From contig NHEN01000075.1 of NCBI GenBank assembly GCA_002172625.1, forward strand, positions 1 through 37,004: a stretch of DNA of 37,004 nt, written 5' to 3'. The position numbers and the translations under genes were made by a program. The notes below the pieces were generated by a model, which saw nothing but the letters and a program-made list of their open reading frames with translations, was not told the DNA's origin and did no database searches. The stretch comes from Verrucomicrobiaceae bacterium TMED86 (lineage in GTDB: Bacteria; Verrucomicrobiota; Verrucomicrobiia; Verrucomicrobiales; Akkermansiaceae). Below, piece by piece: positions 9,901 to 17,900 of this stretch (positions are counted from its first letter, which is position 1; each line of letters begins with the position of its first letter).

Positions 9901-12169
9901 CGATGGTTACAATGGACAAACTTGGGGAGGTGTCTCCTTCGAAGAACCCATCACGACATCCTCTCTTGCTCACCTCATTGTCAGAAATGCCTCCCGGGGC
10001 GCAGATTCCACCATCTACCCCGCTGCTATTTCCGGACTCAATGCCACCGTCAATCTTGACTTCATCGATCTCCGTGAATGCCGGGGACCACTCTTCTTCC
10101 GCGGTGGCTCGACCTACCTTCGCGACAGCGTCATCCACATCCCTATCACCGGAGATGGGATTAACATCAAAAAAGGCTACGCCGAAACCATCCGTACCAC
10201 CTTCCTTGGCAACAACGCCGTGGACACCGATGCGATCGACTACGATGGTGTTACCAACGGAATCATTCGTGATTGCTTCATTTACAATTTCCAGGGCTTC
10301 AACAGCGACGGGATTGATACCGGCGAGCAATGCGTCAACGTCCTGATCGAAGGAAACGGAATTTATTTTAACTCAGATAAAGGCATCTCCGTCGGCCAAG
10401 GTTCCTCGGTCATCCTTCGCAAGAATCTCATCGTGGGCTGCCCCCAGGGAGTTGGGGTCAAAGACTTCGGCTCCACCATTGAAATCGACCAAAACACCTT
10501 CGTCGATTGCACTGAAGCCATCGCAGTTTTCGAAAAGAACTTCGGTAATGGCGGAGGCCACGCCACCGTGACCAACAACATTATTTCCGGCTCCGATATT
10601 CCGGTGTCGGCTGATTCCTTTTCCACGGTCATCTCAGATTACAACCTGAGCGATACTCTCGCTATCTCCGGAACGGGCAATCTTTTAGCCAACCCTCTGT
10701 TTGTCGATTCAAACAGCCTCAACTTCCAGCTTCAACCCGGGTCACCTGCCATCGACACCGGAGATCCACTTCACGATCCCGACCCCGACACCACTCGTGC
10801 CGATATGGGCGCAGCTTATCTTTACCAGGCCAGCGACTACCCCTTCACGCTGGAACAAACCGTCGTAGTCAACGAAATCCTCTCTAACTCCGGGTCCAAC
10901 CCGGATTGGATTGAGCTTCACAACCGAACCAATGCTCCCATCGACATCGGGGGATGGTTCTTAAGCGACAGTGCTACTGACCTTGCCAAATACCGTATCC
11001 CGAGCGACACGATCATCCCAGCCAATGGTTTCCTAACCTACTATGAAGACGTCAACTTTGGAGCTGCCAGCCCCGACCCTAACCGCATCACCGGATTCGG
11101 ACTCAGCGACGACGGCGAGACAGTCTACCTCAGCTCGGCCGAAAACGACCAACTCACCGACTATCGTTTCAAGGAGGACTTCGGCGCCTCCCTTCCGGGG
11201 GAGACACAGGGCTACCACTACAAGGACAGCAGCAATAGTTACAACTTCCTGCCACTTATCACTCCAACTCCTAACGCACCCAATGACGGACCACGTATCG
11301 GGCCTATCGTGATCTCGGAAATCATGTATCAACCTGCTGGTAACGAAGATGCAGAATACCTCGAAATCCTCAATGTGAGCGACCAAGGAGTAACCTTATT
11401 CGATTCCGGCTCCAGCACGGCCTGGCAATTTACTTCCGGAATTGAATATGAATTCCCTGCCGAACTCACCGTGGCTCTCGCTCCCGGAGAACGGCTCATT
11501 CTCGCGCAAAACCTCACCGCATTTAACAGCGAGTTTACCGTGCCTGCAGGGACGCAATTATTGGAATGGACTACCGGAAAATTATCCAACGGCGGTGAAG
11601 CGATTCAACTCGGACGCCCTGGCCCCGTTGATTCGAACAACTTCGTCACTTACGTTCGGGTCGACCGCGTCAACTACGACAATAAAGCACCCTGGCGGAC
11701 TCAACCCGACGGTGCGGGCCCGGCGCTCACCAAGATTGCAGAGAAAGAATACGGAAACGATTTCATCAACTGGACCTCTGCGACTGCCTCGCCCGGAGAC
11801 ATCGCTCCCGGAGATCGCTACAATGATTGGGCCTCACTCAATGGCGTTTCGGATCAAGACGGCGACGATGATGGCGACGGGCTAACCAGTATGATGGAAT
11901 ACGCTTTGGGCACGAATCCCAATAGCGCGAATTTCACCCATCCGCTCACTGTGACTCCCTCCGGCGGTAGCTATTCGTTGAATTACAATCTCAACCTCCT
12001 TCGCCCCGACGTTGACCTTGAATTACAAAGCTCAACTAATCTTCAGGACTGGACTACTCTCACCACGACCCCCTCGATCATCAACGAAACCGAGCAAACG
12101 CGTGAGGCAAATCTCACAATGGATGGTCCGAGGCGCTTCCACCGCCTTCAAGTCAGCTTGAAGCCTTGA
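6980..12169 (+). CDS. Giant secreted lamin-tail/CotH/beta-helix protein (paralogue A)
   Basis: About 1,729 residues. The ATG at 6980 has GAAGAAAG upstream and begins a signal peptide (MKSALIIPCLLLPMFG); a GTG at 6929 would bury that signal. Visible order: lamin-tail domain (~15-105, INEFMASN and DWIELHN); a galactose-binding-like stretch (~130-330); a chitobiase C-terminal-type domain (~372-425, IHYTLDGSEP); a CotH kinase-like domain (~443-810, LREGGDDW, W-x-x-x-N-R-E-F-W, DMDRTF); a divergent InlB-type repeat (~839-906); a right-handed beta-helix (~911-1270); two more lamin-tail domains (~1295-1400 and ~1442-1530); a Ca-binding-like DQDGDDDGDG (~1626); and a terminal beta-sandwich. CotH proteins of Bacillus spore coats are protein kinases, but activity here is unproven. 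A surface or extracellular role is inferred. The 213 nt upstream show no convincing promoter. A paralogue with the same order lies at 14936-20113. Confidence 0.85.
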   Translation: MKSALIIPCLLLPMFGQVRINEFMASNTRSVPDITDFEDYPDWIELHNPGASAVSLDGYYLSDNPNDRFKWAIPAGASIPAGGYLMVIADGQDAAPGEDFPRGYWPWKDFTVEKYHTNFSLSAEGESIVLTQALGINTGNLITEGATWKYLDDGSAQSTQWRARTYNDVPWKSGNAPLGYRNRPATEISYGPDSDNKHVTSYFRHTFNLTDPTIFTGLTLRLLVDDGAVIYLNGEEILRQNMPSGTITSTTRALDSIGGSDETDFDTYQIPPSLLVAGNNVIAAEVHQVSSSSSDLGFDLSLDASSFTNTNAIDTITYGNSVTDISYGRDLTTPTTWQHFVEPTPGAANTTNTVANIRLTSPSASITPAAGLYTNPENIVLSTSAGDIHYTLDGSEPNSSSPIYTTPIAISTTTIVRARVFESGKVPGPIATSTYLYGEAFNGLPIVSVVADPETLFGNDIGIYENTHEPVTSGMNEVYKGKDAPGHVEFFPQDSSEGFAVNGGIRIGGENNWGSHDQKALNISLRGKYGDDNLKYDLFPGSGIPNHSAFTLREGGDDWDDAMLRDGMWNSIAEGYLNAETTNFRPSVVFLNGAYWGVYNIRSRWTKEWIFEKYGVSNGEYDHVGYGRFTSSDTTLGAEEGEITEWVELLDFIDNNDINTPADWVFVESRVDLDSFIDFIVSESFANNTSWKHNREFWKAHAPGSKWRWFLPDMDRTFKLDDIDENEFDSMLRNDALLDRIKNQPKFQARLAQRYAAHISATFNPARIAAIVDGLGNLITPELDRHEDRWPDSIDAAQQARDLQEIKDYTAQRSTSVHAEISSELDIGTAVDMTLAVTGSGSVHLAGIPLSPGVIPIFPNLDATLTAIPAPGFQFDSWVGISGGETTTLNTSDAIAITANFIPATGSVVGGTLASDTTFTLAGSPYTIDDDLVVPGSITLTVDAGVEIRVKAKRNIRVMGTLNIQGTLGSEITLDGYNGQTWGGVSFEEPITTSSLAHLIVRNASRGADSTIYPAAISGLNATVNLDFIDLRECRGPLFFRGGSTYLRDSVIHIPITGDGINIKKGYAETIRTTFLGNNAVDTDAIDYDGVTNGIIRDCFIYNFQGFNSDGIDTGEQCVNVLIEGNGIYFNSDKGISVGQGSSVILRKNLIVGCPQGVGVKDFGSTIEIDQNTFVDCTEAIAVFEKNFGNGGGHATVTNNIISGSDIPVSADSFSTVISDYNLSDTLAISGTGNLLANPLFVDSNSLNFQLQPGSPAIDTGDPLHDPDPDTTRADMGAAYLYQASDYPFTLEQTVVVNEILSNSGSNPDWIELHNRTNAPIDIGGWFLSDSATDLAKYRIPSDTIIPANGFLTYYEDVNFGAASPDPNRITGFGLSDDGETVYLSSAENDQLTDYRFKEDFGASLPGETQGYHYKDSSNSYNFLPLITPTPNAPNDGPRIGPIVISEIMYQPAGNEDAEYLEILNVSDQGVTLFDSGSSTAWQFTSGIEYEFPAELTVALAPGERLILAQNLTAFNSEFTVPAGTQLLEWTTGKLSNGGEAIQLGRPGPVDSNNFVTYVRVDRVNYDNKAPWRTQPDGAGPALTKIAEKEYGNDFINWTSATASPGDIAPGDRYNDWASLNGVSDQDGDDDGDGLTSMMEYALGTNPNSANFTHPLTVTPSGGSYSLNYNLNLLRPDVDLELQSSTNLQDWTTLTTTPSIINETEQTREANLTMDGPRRFHRLQVSLKP

Positions 12170-12210
12170 AGAGGAGAGGAACTTTGACCCATCCACGCTG
12201 ACGAGCTAGC

Positions 12211-12360
12211 GTGCCCTGCATAAAGATCTGCCTTCTCTTTCGGTGCACTCTCCTCGCACCAGCTTCTACCGTCATGATTACCAATCACAAAGATGGAGAG
12301 ACCATCCGCTACGAGGTTGCATTAATCAAAGGCTCTCTTACCAATGGCTCCCCCGCCAAA
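12211..12360 (+). pseudogene. Truncated start of an exported protein (gene remnant)
   Basis: A GTG at 12211 opens a frame reading like an exported protein: a hydrophobic leader (CLLFRCTLLAPAS) followed by a coherent stretch MITNHKDGETIRYEVALIKG. After about 50 codons the frame runs into the 3' end of the opposite-strand gene, where the residues become arbitrary. The frame could be read on to 12462, but only as antisense of a well-supported gene. I read this as the 5' end of a gene cut off by a rearrangement that brought in the minus-strand block ending at 12361. The ITxHxDGxTxRY opening reminds me of beta-sandwich domains at the start of some planctomycete/verrucomicrobial secreted proteins, but I cannot name the family. 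A 6-bp inverted repeat (CACGCT/AGCGTG, 12196-12215) overlaps its start and is too weak to call a terminator. Confidence 0.4.
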
Positions 12361-14931
12361 CTACTCTTCCGGAACAACCAAACGGTAATAACGATTCGCG
12401 TGCTCAATTCCCGGGGCCGAGTCAGTGCGCGGAGGACCGGCGTCGACCCATTGCAGGGTTGAGTTTGGACTCGAAATCACCTCCGGAATGAGTGTCCAAT
12501 CCAATAGATTCGACGAGAATTCCACCTGATACACCTGATCCGGAATGACCTGCCATTCGATAGAAAAAGATCCGGTAGGAAACACCTCCCGGCAATCAGT
12601 CGCCGCATCTCCAATTCGCAGAAGATAGAAGGCTGGCAAGTGCGCCTTCCGAGTCACTGCAATGTAAAATTCATTGCCCAACTCACCCGGAATGGTCACT
12701 GAAGACTCTGAGCTCATCACCAGCTCTTGACTCAAGTTATACACCTCAATATTCAACGGGATTGGTTGACCACTCTGCAAGATAGACACCGTCCTCACAT
12801 CCTCATCCGAAAAAATTATGCGGTAAAAATCAGGCAGATCATCTGAAACCCACCCCAAAGTTGACTCCCCCGCACTCACACTCATTGCAGCAGCTGGAAC
12901 CGCATGGAAAGGATCTTCCAGTCCAGCATTCAAAATCATAAGAAGGTCATAAGGCACGATAAGTTCGTTGCTCAATTTAACGATCAAAGATGTATCGGAA
13001 TCTGCGCGATACGTGAGAATTTGAGGAAGATCAAACCGGCTGTAAAACCCAACGGACAGAGGGTTTCCATTTTCAAAAACCTCAATCAAGGGATCATCTT
13101 GATAGCAGGCAAGGGTGAACAACTCCCCCTCAGCCAGATCGACGCGATAGTAATCATGCTGATCCGATTCGGGAACTACTTGCAACTGATGATGCGCCAA
13201 TGACACATGAAGCTCATAACGATCATTGTTCCTCAGGGTGCCATCCCCACCACCTCTACCCACTTCGATGAAATAGGTTCCAGGATTTCCCAGTTCAACA
13301 TCGATAAACGAATCATTTTGAGACCCACTGCCTCTGGCACCATCGCTGATTTCTGAATCATCGTTCTCGGCTATGAGATTCCCTTCGCCATCCAGGACCC
13401 GGACAAAACTGTCCAAGCTAAACGAGCGGTCAATATCGCAAATCAAGCGACTATTCGGAACACGGGATTTGACGCGATAAAGATCTTTGGATCCATCTCC
13501 TCCTCCTCGCATACTAGTATGCGGCAAGATAGTGGAATCGAGAATATCGCTACTGGCCTCAAGGGACCACTCCGCCACATCAAGATCCTGGGCTTCTTCC
13601 AAAGTATTATTGGGCTCCAGATCAAACCGATCACTCCCCAGCCCTACCTGCCCGGAAACTGTCAACAAGCGGGAACAACCGCCAATCTTCGTCCAACCAT
13701 AGGCAATTGGATACGCGGTAGCTTCGCTGTCATTTTTTACTGATGGCTCCATTAAGACATTAGTGGACAATTCAACTTGATAGGGAGCTAATGCTCCGTC
13801 CGTCGTTGCGATCGTCAAAAAATAATCGCCGGATTCCACGGCCGTGAAAGAAAGTCCGGTTTCCTGACCCACCGCTCCCACTCTCAAGGGATCACGTCCT
13901 GGCGACTCCAACAAATAGGAAACCGGGCCGCTACCCGACTTCGACATGATCAAGCTCACCGCTTGATTTCTCTCAAATGTCATCTGATAGGAATCGCGAG
14001 CAAAGCCCCCGGCATTCAACAACTCCCCAACAAGACTGACTTTCTGAATATTGGAGAACGGTCGCGACTCATCAACAATGAGACGCCCGACCGATGGTGG
14101 AGTCAATTCATCTTCTGGTGAAGAGATCGTAGCTACAAAGTCATAATCCCTCATTCTTGGATTCAAAATCTCAACAAAAAGCGATTGGTTTGCAGTCACA
14201 GAAAACCCGTCAATCAATGCAGTGAGTCCATTCACACCGGAACTGGAGGCCGCCAGCAATTCGCCCAAATTATTCCGCAATTTAATATCGAGCTGTTGGG
14301 CCTCGGCAGCCAATGAAAGACTCTCTCCAGCACCTAAATCAATCTGAAAAACTTCGATGGATTCTTCTGACTCTGATCGCAAGGTAATCGACCGATCATG
14401 GAATCCCGTGGGCATGAGACCTTGATCAATCAATTGGGCATTCGGAATTGATTCGTTTCCCGCCTCGTCAAGAATCAGATTCAAATTCGCAGAAAAATCA
14501 AACACCACTTCCTCGATTGTCAAAGGCTGCAACCTGACGAAATACCGTCCCGATTTTCCGGCAATCAATGAGACTCGATCAGACTCGCCATCGCCAAAAG
14601 AACGCTCTTGCAAGATCACTCCTTCGGGATCTTCAACTCTCGCCCGATATCGCCCCAAACCACTTGCCTCAAAATCAAAAAGCATGGCCTGCCCGGCAAT
14701 CACTTCCAATGAATACACCCCACCCGGGTTGGGCGCGGACGATGCCAGCGTTCCGGATCGAGTTGATTCAAGAGCATTCGAAAGCGGAACATCTGAAGAC
14801 GGCGAAAAGGGCTCCAAAGGAATGGTCTGGGAGTATATCACACCGCTTAATGAAAAAATCAAAGCGATCAGAGATAATAAAACTCCCCTGTAAGGAGTCA
14901 ATTGATCGGAATTGTTGGCATTCAAAAACAT
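12361..14931 (-). CDS. Secreted protein with several pre-peptidase C-terminal (PPC)-type domains
   Basis: 856 residues with an N-terminal hydrophobic export segment (VLLSLIALIFSLSGVIYS) after ~16 polar residues. Several beta-sandwich units resemble bacterial PPC domains (~50-135, ~155-255, ~290-375, ~425-575). The clearest has the signature DLEPNNTLEEAQDL, a GGGDGSKDLYRV core and GTYFIEVGRGGGDG. The C-terminus (YQVEFSSNLLDWTLI to RYYRLVVPEE) is a terminal beta-sandwich also seen on other secreted proteins here. No catalytic domain is visible, so it may be a binding or surface-layer component. It starts 4 nt after the stop of the paralogue B gene, so the two form an operon. The AAGG immediately abuts the ATG at 14931; a TTG two codons later has a better 6-nt spacing and may be the true start. 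Local GC looks lower than in neighbouring genes. Confidence 0.75.
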   Translation of the reverse strand: MFLNANNSDQLTPYRGVLLSLIALIFSLSGVIYSQTIPLEPFSPSSDVPLSNALESTRSGTLASSAPNPGGVYSLEVIAGQAMLFDFEASGLGRYRARVEDPEGVILQERSFGDGESDRVSLIAGKSGRYFVRLQPLTIEEVVFDFSANLNLILDEAGNESIPNAQLIDQGLMPTGFHDRSITLRSESEESIEVFQIDLGAGESLSLAAEAQQLDIKLRNNLGELLAASSSGVNGLTALIDGFSVTANQSLFVEILNPRMRDYDFVATISSPEDELTPPSVGRLIVDESRPFSNIQKVSLVGELLNAGGFARDSYQMTFERNQAVSLIMSKSGSGPVSYLLESPGRDPLRVGAVGQETGLSFTAVESGDYFLTIATTDGALAPYQVELSTNVLMEPSVKNDSEATAYPIAYGWTKIGGCSRLLTVSGQVGLGSDRFDLEPNNTLEEAQDLDVAEWSLEASSDILDSTILPHTSMRGGGDGSKDLYRVKSRVPNSRLICDIDRSFSLDSFVRVLDGEGNLIAENDDSEISDGARGSGSQNDSFIDVELGNPGTYFIEVGRGGGDGTLRNNDRYELHVSLAHHQLQVVPESDQHDYYRVDLAEGELFTLACYQDDPLIEVFENGNPLSVGFYSRFDLPQILTYRADSDTSLIVKLSNELIVPYDLLMILNAGLEDPFHAVPAAAMSVSAGESTLGWVSDDLPDFYRIIFSDEDVRTVSILQSGQPIPLNIEVYNLSQELVMSSESSVTIPGELGNEFYIAVTRKAHLPAFYLLRIGDAATDCREVFPTGSFSIEWQVIPDQVYQVEFSSNLLDWTLIPEVISSPNSTLQWVDAGPPRTDSAPGIEHANRYYRLVVPEE

Positions 14932-14935
14932 CCTT

Positions 14936-17900
14936 CTAAGGCTTTAAAGTTGCGTTAAGTCTGAAAAACCATCGCTCTCCTATTGGGAGGGAAATCTCCC
15001 GCACCTGAACCCTCCCGACAATCTCAGTCGGAGTAAGATCAACTCCCTGCCAGGTCTCGAGGTCCGATGATCGTTCAATGAGCAAATCAACGTCAGGAGC
15101 TTCGAGTGACACACCCAGCCCCAATCGGACTTCATGCCCCTCATTCTCATAGCTGAATCCCGGACCAGCATCCGCCACAATGGGGTCGGAGCCCAGGGCA
15201 TATTCAATCAAATTGGAACGACCATCTTCATCAGGATCAGCATAAACGCCTGAGACACCCCTGTCAGCCGACCAAAGAGCATAAGAATCTGCCCCAAAAA
15301 CGTTCCCCGGCGTTGGCTCGGAAGCGGTCCAATTAATGAAGTCGTTTCCATAGGATTTTTCAGAAATCTTTCTCAACGCCAACCCATCACCGCCAGCTTC
15401 AAGGGGCCAGGGGAAATCAGCGTCATAATTCACTCGATCAACCCGAACGTATGACCGGCTTCCATCACCTCTGCTCGGCCCCGGGCGGTTGAGCTGAACC
15501 ACCTCTCCTCCATCATTGAGCCTTCCTGAACTCCATTGATATTTCCTGATCGAAGGATTGAAACTATACGGACCCAATTTCGCCAAATCTTCTACAACCA
15601 AGATCCGCTCTCCGGGCTGAAGAACGACATTTGGCTGAAAAGCATAAACCACCCCATCCGCAAGCCACCAAGGTGCAGCCTTTTCGAAATCATACAGGCT
15701 TACCGGAGTATCGCTGATATTCAACAACTCGATATACTCGGAAGCATTCTCATCGGAAGGATGATACATAATCTCCGAAATCACGATCGGCCCCACCACC
15801 GGCGCCCCATTTTTTTGAGCCAAGGTCGCGTCTTGTTGAGCAATGAAGTTGTATGTCCCGCTGCTGGGTTTATAGTAATACCCCAAGGTCTGACCTTCTA
15901 ATGAAGGACCAAATTTTTCCTCGAACCGGTAGTCGGTCGAGATCACCCCATTCCCTGAAGAAAGATAGACTGTCTCTCCGGTATCGCTCAAGGAGAAGGG
16001 CACCAAACGCCCCGGGTCCGTGCTCTCCTCACCAAAATGAATATCCTCATAAAACACAATAAACCCACCAGCAGGAATCATCGTCCCATCCGGAATGCAG
16101 AATTTCGTCAAATCCCCGCCATCATCACTCAAAAACCATCCACTGATATCGGTCATTTCATTTGATCGATTATGAATTTCAATCCAATCGACCTGACCAG
16201 CCCCCGAGTTCGCCAACACTTCGTTAATCACGATCATGTTTTCAATAAGGAAGGGGTAATGATCTGAATCAAAAAGATAATACGCCCCCCGATCCGCAAC
16301 GGTGGCGTCGGGATCGAGAGCATGAAAAGGGTCTCCGCTATCTTTTGCAATGGAGTCACCCAGCAAAGAGAAATTCAATTTTGATGGTTCAACAAATCCA
16401 GGAAAGCCCAACAAATTATTCGCTCCGGGCAAGCCATCTGTATCGCTCAGGCTATAGCTGATCGAAACCGTGGAATAGGAATCCCAATCAACCGGAGCCA
16501 CCGATGAGTTGGAGAAGATGGAATTGGTGATCACAGCCTCACTTCCCCCAGCACCAAAATTTTTCTCATAGACCGACACTCCAATTCCACAATCCACAAA
16601 GGTATTCTGATCCACCGTGATTGTTGACCCCTGGTCTTTCACTCCGATCCCAAGAGGACAACCTACGATGAGGTTATTTCTGGAAATCACCGTTGATCCC
16701 TGACCAACTGAAATCCCTTTGTCGGAATTGTAATAAATCTGATTTCCCTCGATCAGCACATCAACACACTGTTCACCGATATCGATTCCATCGCTATTGA
16801 AACCATAGAAGCGATAGATCTGACAATCCCCAATAACCCCGTTAACCACGCCATCGTAGTCAATCGCATCAGTATCCGGGGCGTTGTTTCCCAGAAAAAC
16901 ACAACGCAGGGTTTGCGCCTGCCCCTGCTTCACATTTAGGCCATCACCCGTGATTGGGATATGAATGAAGCTATCGCGCAGAATCAAACTTCCACCCCGA
17001 AAGAACAAGGGGGCCAATCCTTCATCGATATTTAAAAACTCGATCACCACATCCGCATCCAGACCCGAAATCCCAGCGGGATAAACAAGCGGATCATAAC
17101 CCCGCCCGGCATGACGCACCGTAAGATGAGATAAGGTGGAAGTGGTTGAAGTTTCCTCAAAAGAAATCCCACCCCATTGCTCGCCATCGAGCCCCGCTAT
17201 CGTCACCGGGGCGTCTTCCGTCCCCTCAATATTCAATGTCCCATTCACACGAAGTTGCGCTCCTTGGGCCATCACCATCGAGACCCCCTCTTCTACAGTA
17301 AGAGTAAGCCCGATGGGGACCAATAGCTCCGTCTGAAAAATATAAGGCGATCCAGCCAACGTATAACGGGTATCACTATCCAAAACTCCTTCAACTACAG
17401 AGCCTAGACCTGACACAAACTTTGCGGTCAGGTTCGACTCTCCCGTGAGCACGGTATCCAGCTTCGCGCCACCTTCTGCCTCCACCCATCCGTCAAAACG
17501 GTATCCGGGCGCAGGGACAGCCTTGATCTCCACACCAATGTTGGGAAAAACTTTCAATGTCCCTTGCTCGATAGGCACGCCCTCGATCTCAAAGCTTCCA
17601 GGTCCTTGGGAAATCAGAGACAAATTCACCGCAGGATCCAATGAAAGGACAGTTTGAATCTCTTCGATCACATCCCCACTCCGGGCCGTCACGAAGTTTT
17701 TCATTCGCTGGATCGAAAACGGATAAGAAGTTTCACTCGGTACCCCACCCCATCGGTCGCGTTGGCGAGGAAGCTCGGGACTCATCAATCCGCTAAAGTG
17801 ATCGATCAATCCGTGCATTCTCGATTCATCGAACGTCGTCACCAAATGCGCCGCATATCGCTGCGCCAGAAGTTTCTTGAATTCAGCACTTCCTTGAATC

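Noticed and set aside
12193-12215. Possible terminator after paralogue A (CACGCT/AGCGTG)
   Set aside because: The stem is only 6 bp and there is no T-tract.
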